Shown here: in pieces, positions 7,206-11,896 of the stretch
Layout: each line of letters begins with the position of its first letter
Numbering within the stretch: the first letter of the stretch is position 1
From: an uncultured Burkholderiaceae bacterium
GTDB lineage: Bacteria > Pseudomonadota > Gammaproteobacteria > Burkholderiales > Burkholderiaceae
DNA length: 11,896 nucleotides
Reading direction: 5' to 3'
NCBI GenBank assembly: GCA_937871985.1
Contig: CALMPB010000194.1
Location: 1 to 11,896 of the forward strand
Position numbers and translations under genes: made by a program
Notes under the pieces: model-generated
Database searches by the model: none
Seen by the model: only the letters and a program-made list of their open reading frames with translations
Told to the model about the DNA's origin: nothing

Positions 7206-7490
7206 ATGAAAGACGAGGAAATCATTTTGCGCATCGAAACGTTCGACGCGGCCAACGGCGGCGGCGTCGGATGGTATGAGAACAAAGGCGCTTACCATCT
7301 CTATTTGCTGGCAACCGAGGCACCGATCGCCCGCCTCAAGCCTGTCGGCACGCGTGACGAAGTCAGGCTCGGCTACTGGTCACACCAGCGAAAATGGGAA
7401 GATATCGATGATATGGGCGGATGCGTCTTCCCTCTCGATCAAGCACTCGACCACGTCGCTGAAAACAGCATCTTCTGGACCTGGACCTGA
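7206..7490 (+). CDS. Small hypothetical protein, DUF3024-like
   Basis: 94 residues, MKDEEIILRIETF to SIFWTWT. The pattern of a hydrophobic strand with an Ala-Arg (PIARLKPVG), an aromatic strand with a basic-Trp pair (VRLGYWSHQRKWEDIDD), then a helix ending in an acidic-N-x-FW motif (ALDHVAENSIFW) resembles the DUF3024 family, which has no known function. The protein is acidic, has no signal peptide or membrane segment, and looks like a complete small cytosolic protein. It lies 64 bp beyond the TTAG flank of the IS701-like element, so it belongs to the backbone interrupted by the insertions. The ATG at 7206 has no strong Shine-Dalgarno sequence. The family match is by eye only. Confidence 0.6.
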   Translation: MKDEEIILRIETFDAANGGGVGWYENKGAYHLYLLATEAPIARLKPVGTRDEVRLGYWSHQRKWEDIDDMGGCVFPLDQALDHVAENSIFWTWT

Positions 7491-7638
7491 CCAAAAACGT
7501 ACAAAGTCGAGCTTAGTGTCGCCGCGAACAATGTCGTGTCACAAGGAGAATCTTGTGGCAGCTGCAACTGGAAGCTTCAGTTAGGCCGGTACTCCGCGTC
7601 TCTTCGAGCGTTTCTGTCATTACGTAGAAGTCTCTGAT

Positions 7639-7673
7639 GATATCGCACGGTACTATTTGGTACCACTATTACC
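7639..7673. repeat. Third phased hexamer array
   Basis: GATATC (7639), GGTACT (7649), GGTACC (7659) and the weaker ATTACC (7668) lie at 10-, 10- and 9-bp steps in non-coding DNA. The units and spacing match the array at the parB-like gene. The central pair also forms a small inverted repeat (GGTAC/GTACC). Probable binding site of the same protein. Confidence 0.4.
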
Positions 7674-7745
7674 TTGGCGACCTTGCCGGTTGCACAAAGT
7701 AATCGTTTGGCCATCGCCAGGCCGGCTTGCTCCCTTGGGAGCATT

Positions 7746-7764
7746 TGCGCCGCAAAGCGGCGCA
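7746..7764. repeat. Perfect 8-bp stem-loop downstream of rep
   Basis: TGCGCCGC, loop AAA, GCGGCGCA. A similar GC-rich stem followed by CATCCT lies in the rep leader at 8731-8749. No U-tract follows on either strand, so termination is not clear; it could slow transcription leaving rep or be a protein site. Confidence 0.5.
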
Positions 7765-7807
7765 TCCTGAGTATCCGGTTTTGATGGCATGAGTGTGTAA
7801 GCGAGAG

Positions 7808-7859
7808 GGCGAATTTGGGTTCGCCGTCAGGCGAAGGGCTGTTGGCCGTCTAGGCCAAC
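7808..7859. repeat. Cluster of inverted repeats over the rep stop codon
   Basis: Three arms GGCGAA (7808), TTCGCC (7820) and GGCGAA (7830) can form two mutually exclusive 6-bp hairpins. A further perfect 7-bp stem GTTGGCC/GGCCAAC (7841-7847, 7853-7859) lies in the last rep codons. A structured 3' end that could stabilise the rep mRNA or slow polymerase is plausible; no classic terminator T-run is present. Confidence 0.45.
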
Positions 7860-8684
7860 TCGATATTGAGTTTTATTAGATGAATTGCTTAGCGGTTGAG
7901 GATCACTTTGAGACTCGCGCTCATTCCGCTCCAAATCCCGATCGAGAGCAGCTCCCAAGCGGGCGAGGGCTTTGCCCAGCGCTCCGCCGACATGGGTCTC
8001 GGCCAGTTCCCGGCAGGTGAGCGTCTTGACCATATGCTCCATGTCTTCAGCCTGGCTTTGTGCATGGTGCTCGACGTCGTCGGGCAGGGGGGCAGGGCGC
8101 ATCCAGCGGGGTAGATAAGCTGCGACGATCTTCGGCAGGAATGTGCGATAGGCGTTCGAGGTCTGCTCGTAGCGCGGGCCTGGCCCTTCGGCGTCCTCGA
8201 TCCGCTTGAAGCGGCGCTGGCGTACCAGGAAGCCGATGCTTTCCAGGATGCGCAGGCTACGTGCCACGGTGGCCCGGCCCAGGCTCGTCGCTTCGGCCAA
8301 ACGGTCATAGCTGGGATAGACTTTGCCCTTGTTGAGGCGTGCGAGCGTCAGGATCTCTTCGAAGACCCGGACGCTGGCGGAGGTCAGCGTGGTCAGGAGC
8401 TTTTCAACCGGGGTGAGGGTGCGGGCGCCGCTGCGCGCCTCGCTGCGCAGCTGGCGTCCGGCATCGAGGATGCGGCGCGCGGCACGCAGCAGGCGGTCGG
8501 TCTCGCCCTTGCCTGGCGACACGAAGAACGCATGTTCGAACGTCCCGGCTTCCACGCTGTCGCGCAGCACCGGCGCGCCGGTGCGGTGGTGCCCGCCCGA
8601 TCGCGTCTTGCGCGCGCCTTTAGCGCGGCCAAGCGCTGTGGCCAGAGCCGCTTCGAGAGCCATGTTCAGGCTATGCGTTCCCAT
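7827..8684 (-). CDS. Winged-helix plasmid replication initiator (putative)
   Basis: 285 residues. The ATG at 8684 follows GGAGGG by four bases, which fixes the start; the next ATG (8663) has no Shine-Dalgarno sequence. Residues about 105-165 form a winged helix-turn-helix: SVRVFEEILTLARLNKGKVYPSYDRLAEAT, then the recognition helix in SLGRATVARSLRILESIG and a basic wing FLVRQRRFKRIED. The N-terminus is basic (RAKGARKTRSGGHHR) and the C-terminal part helical and acidic. This layout is shared with plasmid initiators that read iterons. The leftward orientation away from four iterons, and a structured leader with an apparent antisense RNA, support a replication role. Proteins of this type are often labelled only as helix-turn-helix proteins, so a regulator cannot be excluded. 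Confidence 0.65.
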   Translation of the reverse strand: MGTHSLNMALEAALATALGRAKGARKTRSGGHHRTGAPVLRDSVEAGTFEHAFFVSPGKGETDRLLRAARRILDAGRQLRSEARSGARTLTPVEKLLTTLTSASVRVFEEILTLARLNKGKVYPSYDRLAEATSLGRATVARSLRILESIGFLVRQRRFKRIEDAEGPGPRYEQTSNAYRTFLPKIVAAYLPRWMRPAPLPDDVEHHAQSQAEDMEHMVKTLTCRELAETHVGGALGKALARLGAALDRDLERNERESQSDPQPLSNSSNKTQYRVGLDGQQPFA

Positions 8685-8688
8685 TCGT

Positions 8689-8703
8689 CCCTCCGTGGGA
8701 GGG
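8689..8703 (-). promoter_or_regulatory. Hairpin covering the rep ribosome binding site
   Basis: In the rep mRNA, CCCTCC (8703-8698), loop CAC and GGAGGG (8694-8689) make a perfect 6-bp GC-rich stem that buries the whole Shine-Dalgarno sequence, four bases before the ATG. Rep translation is therefore expected to be low unless the stem is opened. Confidence 0.6.
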
Positions 8704-8763
8704 CCGTCATCCAGGCAAAAAGATACCGTGGCGCGAAGCGCGCATCCTTGAAAACGGGTTCGG

Positions 8764-8865
8764 GATGGGGTAGGAACGATCCAGTAGTTGTTGTTCTGGA
8801 AAAACGTTTGGCGACGTTGTTCCTACCTCATCAGGATGCCCGGCCTTCGTGCCGGGCTTTCTTTT
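8764..8865 (+). ncRNA. Putative antisense copy-control RNA in the rep leader
   Basis: Arms 8764-8777 and 8819-8832 are complementary over 14 positions with one G-T pair. They enclose two further hairpins (8780-8784 with 8796-8800; 8803-8807 with 8814-8818), which would give a three-way junction. A canonical terminator follows immediately at 8838-8865. As plus-strand RNA the outer stem is fully paired with one G.U, while on the minus strand the same position is a C.A mismatch, so the plus-strand transcript folds better. It is antisense to the rep leader, as in RepABC-type antisense control. A TTGAAA (8748-8753) with TAGGAA 17 bp downstream is a possible promoter, but it would start the RNA near 8783, inside the fold, so the 5' end is unsure. 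Confidence 0.5.
8838..8865 (+). terminator. Intrinsic terminator on the plus strand
   Basis: Perfect 7-bp GC stem GCCCGGC/GCCGGGC (8838-8844, 8851-8857) with loop CTTCGT, followed by TTTCTTTT. The T-run exists only in the rightward direction, opposite to rep, and no protein-coding gene leads into it. It therefore implies a short rightward RNA. Confidence 0.8.
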
Positions 8866-8983
8866 AGGTGATCACGGCCGATCCTTCTTCAAATCAGAGC
8901 ATTGCAGATGGCTGTGCCGATAAGGCAGCAGCCGGTTCGCTAATTTCGCAGCATTTGATGCGGCGCGAAAGCCATTACGGTTC

Positions 8984-9098
8984 GTGCTTTCGAGTAGAAT
9001 TTCGAAAAATCGTTCGTGCTTTCGAGTAGAATTTGCCCTCAGATTAGTGCTTTCGAGTAGAGTTCGCGGTGAGCAATTCGTGCTTTCGAGTAGAATTT
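8984..9098. repeat. Four iterons, putative replication origin
   Basis: Direct repeats of GTGCTTTCGAGTAGAATTT begin at 8984, 9016, 9047 and 9080; three are identical over all 19 bases and the third ends AGTTC instead of AATTT. The steps are 32, 31 and 33 bp, about three helical turns, so the sites face one side of the DNA. The first, second and fourth also share a preceding TTC. They lie about 300 bp upstream of rep. Iterons of this kind bind the initiator and set copy number. No good DnaA box (TTATNCACA) or long AT-rich stretch is seen close by. Confidence 0.85.
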
Positions 9099-9170
9099 CC
9101 TATTCCACGAATCAGTCGCAGCGAAAGCTCAGACGCACATCGAAGCCATCGGGATAGAACTAAGCTATCC

Positions 9171-9218
9171 GATAGCTACCCGATACTACGTGGTATCCAT
9201 ATAGTATCTTGTGATAGA
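9171..9218. repeat. Fourth phased hexamer array beside the iterons
   Basis: GATAGC (9171), GATACT (9182), GGTATC (9192), AGTATC (9203) and GATAGA (9213) lie at 11, 10, 11 and 10 bp. Further related words lie upstream (GATAGA 9153, GCTATC 9164). The half from 9192 aligns with 571-597 of the parB-linked array (GGTATC, TATC and TGAT in register). It is placed between the iterons and the lipoprotein gene and has no coding signal. Confidence 0.5.
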
Positions 9219-9296
9219 GTGATGAAACAAGCTGCCATCGCGATCCGCCGGTTCTGACCGGCAGAAACGCATTGAACGACGCCCGACCAACGATCC

Positions 9297-9330
9297 GAAG
9301 AGGTGCCACCAGCTGGTGCGGCTCCTCTTC
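9297..9330. repeat. Long inverted repeat after the lipoprotein gene
   Basis: GAAGAGG/CCTCTTC arms (9297-9303, 9324-9330) continue through a T-T mismatch into GCC/GGC, with CACCAGCTGGTG at the centre. It lies 15 bp past the lipoprotein stop in its direction of transcription, so it may end or protect that mRNA; no T-run follows. A smaller hairpin GCCGG/CCGGC lies at about 9247-9262. Confidence 0.5.
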
Positions 9331-9344
9331 GTACAAAGCTCCCG

Positions 9345-10718
9345 TTAGTGGGTTTCGGCAGGGCGGACCCGAACGAACATCGTCCCGGTAGCGGAAGCGC
9401 CATCGGCACTGCGGGCCGTGTAGGTGGCATGAGTCAGGCCGGTGAAGGCGCCGACCCGTTCCAGCTTTAGCGTGGTTCCCATCAGGCTCACCGCCACGCC
9501 AGCGGTGTTCGCCGACACGGCAGTCTCGATCTGCGACGGCGAAAGACCGACGAACGGTCGCCAGTCATTGCAGGACGGCAGCCGTCCAGGTTGCTCGCAT
9601 CGATCCATCGTGAGGGCATAAGGCGTCGCCAGCCAAGAGGTCAGTTCCCGGTAATCGGGGGCGGCGACAAGGCCGTTGATCTTGGGCACTTCGAAGGGTC
9701 GGAACCAGGCCGCAGACGCAGCGATATCGTCGCCGCTGATCGCCGCAATCGCCGTCGCCGTCGGGCCCCCGGGCAGGAAACTGCCTAGACGCCGCATTTC
9801 TGGAAAAACGAAGAAGCGAAAAGCATAGGCCCATGCCCGGCCATCGGCGAAATTGCCGATGCGGGCAGGCATGGCGGTCATGTATTTGGCAAGAAGCCCG
9901 GCGCGCAGGTCAAGCCGGTCGACCGGATCTGCCCCCGGCCCGCGCGATATCAGTGCCTTGAGCGTCGCGGCATCCGTCAGGTCCACTTTGCTGCCTGCGT
10001 TGATGTAATCCGCCAGGATGCGTGAAGAGTTCGCCAGAGGTGCAGTGCTGTCCTCCAGATCGCCCGGAAATTCCTTGAGCAGCGATGCCATCACCAGCAG
10101 CTGCAAATTGACCGTAGTGAGGCGCTCCGCATCCCGCTTCACCGCGGCATCGGCACTGCCGAGCGACAGCGCCGGGTTGAAGGTCAGCAGCCTGGTTTCA
10201 GCGCGCAAGGCGTTTGCGCCGGTATCTAGGCCCAATGCTGCCCGAACGCGCGCTTCGCTGCCGGCCGCATCGATGAGAGCGCTGAGCGGCGAAATCACCG
10301 TTGCCCCCACGGGCGCCGCCATGTTGATGTAAACGAAGCCGGAGGTCGTATCGACGCCCGAGGCCTCCATCCGCAAGATAGGTTCAGCGGGAACTTGGCC
10401 CGAGATGGGCGGCTGTGCCGAAACGGCGACGTTTTGTCCGAATTCACCGTCCATCGTGGTGGGCGTCATCGAATCCTGCAAGTTTCCGACGATTCCATCC
10501 CCGCTGGTGTCGAGATAGACGCTGGAGGCCACCGGCCCCACGGCTACGACGCTGAAACGGGTCGCGGTAGGCGTCGGGCTCGCCGTGGGCGCAGGAGAGG
10601 GTGACGGCGCAGGTGTCGGAACTGGGGAAGACGATCCAGTGCCCGTGTCTCCACCACAACCAGCCAAAAGACCTGCCAGCGACATGACCGCCGCAGCGCA
10701 CAGCAACGTGTTCCTCAA
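9345..10718 (-). CDS. Secreted lipoprotein of unknown function
   Basis: 457 residues from a TTG start (10718), chosen because only it gives a full signal peptide and because GGGGG lies 8 bases upstream; the next ATG (10685) would leave nine residues before the lipobox. MRNTLLCAAAVMSLAGLLAGC is a type II signal with the lipid-bearing Cys at 21. A Pro/Thr/Ser-rich linker (33-52) then reaches a domain with a calcium-loop-like DTSGDGIVGN and a SGVDTTSGF ... TVISPLSALI pattern, recalling repeats of bacterial surface and adhesion proteins. The middle is helical without a recognised fold. The C-terminus (YTARSADGASATGTMFVRV) resembles the last strands of an Ig-like or cadherin-like domain. Gly at +2 suggests the outer membrane. 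Function unknown; possibly a surface binding protein. Confidence 0.75.
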   Translation of the reverse strand: MRNTLLCAAAVMSLAGLLAGCGGDTGTGSSSPVPTPAPSPSPAPTASPTPTATRFSVVAVGPVASSVYLDTSGDGIVGNLQDSMTPTTMDGEFGQNVAVSAQPPISGQVPAEPILRMEASGVDTTSGFVYINMAAPVGATVISPLSALIDAAGSEARVRAALGLDTGANALRAETRLLTFNPALSLGSADAAVKRDAERLTTVNLQLLVMASLLKEFPGDLEDSTAPLANSSRILADYINAGSKVDLTDAATLKALISRGPGADPVDRLDLRAGLLAKYMTAMPARIGNFADGRAWAYAFRFFVFPEMRRLGSFLPGGPTATAIAAISGDDIAASAAWFRPFEVPKINGLVAAPDYRELTSWLATPYALTMDRCEQPGRLPSCNDWRPFVGLSPSQIETAVSANTAGVAVSLMGTTLKLERVGAFTGLTHATYTARSADGASATGTMFVRVRPAETH

Positions 10719-10921
10719 TGCATTAGCCCCCGAAATCCCTGCGCCGGCGATTGCACGAACGCAAAGGCTCGTAAACAGCAGGCTTCCGCGGACGAGAATA
10801 TAACGTAGTTCGTCATGCGCTCACGCAGTGGGAAGCGGAAAACATTTCTCGATTGGCGCTTGAGCCTGGAGGCGGGACGCCATTGTCCGGTGAGCAGGAC
10901 ATCGCTGTCCAAAAACGTGAC
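10719..10921. other. Spacer between the lipoprotein gene and the parE relic
   Basis: No gene recognised. On the minus strand TATATT (near 10802-10797) is a possible -10 box for the lipoprotein gene, with only a poor -35 sequence; the implied leader would be about 75 bases. A small hairpin GGACA/TGTCC lies near 10899-10912. Confidence 0.4.
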
Positions 10922-11057
10922 TCACAGGTGCCGTTCTACGTCCTGCCGGCCATGCAATATCCAAACGATTTCCACGCGGTCACCGTTCTCACGGAAATAG
11001 ATCATGTGCGATCCGGATGTCGGCTTCCGCTGCAGGGGTTAAAGCGAGGGTCTTCAT
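10922..11057 (-). pseudogene. parE: ParE/RelE-type toxin relic with internal deletion
   Basis: The ATG (11057) overlaps the parD stop (ATGA), the usual parDE arrangement. It encodes MKTLALTPAAEADI, a typical ParE start. Then, in the next frame from 11011, the sequence encodes a typical ParE end: SHMIYFRENGDRVEIV followed by ILHGRQDVERHL and TGA at 10922-10924. The middle of the toxin is missing; intact ParE proteins are near 95-100 residues, against 14 plus 29 here. The remaining ends are out of frame, so translation from the ATG stops after 22 residues. Intact ParE inhibits DNA gyrase; this one cannot be functional. The good state of both ends points to a recent single deletion. Confidence 0.85.
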
Positions 11058-11302
11058 CGGCCCTCATACTCAGCGCGCTTTCGGGCCTTGAATGCCTCGA
11101 AATTGAAGGGTCGCGGCTCTCCGGACTGCTCCCCGGCGACGAGAGCATCCTGGAGGGCCCGGACCTTGGCTTCGTGCTCTTCCAGCAGGCGCAGCCCCGC
11201 GCGAACGACATCGCTTGTCGAAGCATAACGCCCTGCCTGCACCTGCTGGCTGATGAAGCTGGTGAAATGATCACCGATCGTCACGGATGTATTGCGGGGC
11301 AT
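11054..11302 (-). CDS. parD: ParD-type antitoxin, now without its toxin
   Basis: 82 residues, MPRNTSVTIGDHF to RKRAEYEGR. The N-terminal ribbon-helix-helix (NTSVTIGDHFTSFISQQVQ, then YASTSDVVRAGLRLLEEHE) is the DNA-binding dimer domain of ParD. The C-terminal tail (LQDALVAGEQSGEPRPFNFEAFKARKRA in part) is the toxin-wrapping segment with the family's GEQSGEP motif. GAGAGG lies upstream: the ATG at 11302 is about nine bases from it, while the ATG at 11308 is three bases away and also possible. The frame stays open to 11425, but without family sequence. The protein would normally neutralise ParE and repress its own operon. With the parE relic downstream it is an orphan antitoxin, perhaps able to counter a related toxin elsewhere. 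Confidence 0.9.
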   Translation of the reverse strand: MPRNTSVTIGDHFTSFISQQVQAGRYASTSDVVRAGLRLLEEHEAKVRALQDALVAGEQSGEPRPFNFEAFKARKRAEYEGR

Positions 11303-11308
11303 GGCCAT

Positions 11309-11562
11309 CGTCCTCTCAAAGCCATCGTATCCTGTACCAAAAAGTATTGTGCTCAAGCCGCGAGTTGCCTTACGAGAGTTCCTTCCCTCCCGTCGCGAAG
11401 GTGACCTCTGGTGCCCGTAGGGCAAAGCGGAAGGGAAAGTGCCGCGATCATTGTGTGCGGCATATGCCCACTGCGCTAGCTCGGCCCAAAGCCATATGGT
11501 TCAGACTGTCGTCCGGTACGTCTTCTTTCTGGCGGCGAACAGCCTCTATAGAGGAGGGCAGC
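11309..11562. other. Spacer between the two antitoxin genes
   Basis: No gene recognised. On the minus strand it follows the AbrB-type antitoxin, where a toxin gene (PIN/VapC or MazF type) would be expected, but all three frames close within about 40 codons and none shows a PIN or MazF motif. TTGAGC near 11355 with a weak AGGATA 17 bases downstream may be the parD promoter. Confidence 0.4.
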
Positions 11563-11808
11563 TCATCCGCTGCTGTCCTCGCGCCGCCGCGCCAGGAACC
11601 CATCGACCCCGGCATCGAGATGGCTTCCGGTGTACTGCCTGGCAAGCGCCTGCGCCCTTGCCACGACCTGCGCCGCGGTGCGCAGGACGACACCATCCTC
11701 CGTCTCTTCAAGCAAGACCGCGCCGCCTCCGGTGAGGCCCATGCGCTGGCGAATATCAGCCGGCAAGGTCATGCGGCCATTAGCCGCAATCTTCATGTGT
11801 AGCGCCAT
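11563..11808 (-). CDS. AbrB/MazE/VapB-type antitoxin, toxin not found
   Basis: 81 residues. The N-terminal MKIAANGRMTLPADIRQRMG with GAVLLEETEDGVVLRT is a swapped-hairpin AbrB domain (residues 5-43), the DNA-binding fold of MazE, VapB and SpoVT-like proteins. The C-terminal helix (AAQVVARAQALARQYTG) and charged tail are the usual toxin-binding part. The ATG at 11808 follows GAGG by four bases; an internal ATG four codons later is also possible. The length fits VapB antitoxins of alphaproteobacteria, which are normally followed at once by a vapC gene. None is seen downstream, so this is an orphan or the toxin has been deleted. CTATATGATG about 25 bases before the start is a candidate -10 region with a short palindrome (GCT..AGC). 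Confidence 0.8.
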   Translation of the reverse strand: MALHMKIAANGRMTLPADIRQRMGLTGGGAVLLEETEDGVVLRTAAQVVARAQALARQYTGSHLDAGVDGFLARRREDSSG

Positions 11809-11896
11809 AGGTCCTCAGGGTCTGCCGCTCATCATATAGCACATTTGTCTCGATGGCTGCGCATGTTCCGCTTGGAGCACAAATGAAGGTCGCGAC

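Larger units (their letters stand above)
7491..7826. other. Gene-free region downstream of rep
   Basis: No convincing gene. It contains hairpins (CACAAG/CTTGTG near 7551-7568 and AACTG/CAGTT near 7566-7582), the third hexamer array (7639-7673), a strong 8-bp stem-loop at 7746-7764, and the start of the inverted-repeat cluster at the rep stop. A 62-residue frame on the minus strand (7577-7765) runs through these repeats and has no family signature. Confidence 0.5.

Noticed and set aside
7101..7298. N-terminal extension of the IS701-like transposase
   Set aside because: It passes outside the element's inverted repeat and overlaps the DUF3024-like gene; the ATG at 7100 begins the family-like sequence.
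7400..7416. GATATC and GATATG words at 9-bp distance
   Set aside because: They lie inside the DUF3024-like coding sequence (codons for DIDDMGG), only two copies; taken as chance.
7577..7765. 62-residue minus-strand open frame downstream of rep
   Set aside because: It covers the hexamer array and a strong stem-loop; no ribosome binding site or homology signal.
8984..9098. Repeats considered as a CRISPR array
   Set aside because: Repeats are 19 bp and the gaps only 12-14 bp, at constant helical phase, and no cas gene is near. Iterons explain it.
9099..9109. Possible DnaA box (TATTCCACG)
   Set aside because: Only about six of nine positions match TTATNCACA.
9069..9257. 62-residue plus-strand open frame
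   Set aside because: It runs through an iteron and the phased hexamer array and has no family signature or ribosome binding site.
11303..11425. In-frame upstream extension of ParD
   Set aside because: The added residues are basic low-complexity with no ParD homology, and a Shine-Dalgarno sequence precedes the internal ATGs.

Overview
The window looks like part of a plasmid (or chromid) from an alphaproteobacterium, most likely a sphingomonad (Sphingomonas, Sphingobium or Novosphingobium group). This rests on the GC-rich coding style, the small ribbon-helix-helix partition partner behind ParA, a short winged-helix replication protein with iterons, and IS5/IS1031-like and IS701-like transposases. 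No database search was run, so the taxon is inferred.

Layout, left to right. Positions 2-540 hold the end of parA and a complete parB-like gene, followed by a striking array of hexamers spaced one DNA turn apart (529-618), probably the centromere or operator. A leftward three-gene operon (4295 to 609) follows: a single-module KpsC-type capsule Kdo transferase, a GT-B-like glycosyltransferase and a tandem GT2 glycosyltransferase. The genes overlap, and a TTGACA promoter candidate lies upstream. A gene-poor stretch (4296-4746) carries a second phased array. Two insertion sequences come next: a 955-bp IS5/IS1031-type element (4750-5704) and an IS701-like element (about 5724-7119). A small DUF3024-like gene (7206-7490) lies beyond them.

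The replication module is 7491-9220. It contains the leftward rep gene (7827-8684), whose Shine-Dalgarno sequence sits in a hairpin. Upstream is a strongly structured segment ending in a rightward intrinsic terminator (8764-8865), which looks like an antisense copy-control RNA. Four 19-bp iterons lie at 8984-9098. Further phased hexamer arrays lie on both sides (7639-7673 and 9171-9218).

The right part holds a secreted lipoprotein gene (9345-10718) and two antitoxin genes without working toxins. One is parD followed by an internally deleted parE relic; the other is an AbrB/MazE-type antitoxin with no toxin gene next to it.

The most interesting signal is the set of four intergenic arrays of GRTAYC-like hexamers at 10-11-bp steps (529, 4481, 7639 and 9171). 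They suggest one sequence-specific protein, probably the ribbon-helix-helix partition protein, acting at several sites around the par and rep modules. The putative antisense RNA with a three-way-junction fold over the rep leader is the second.
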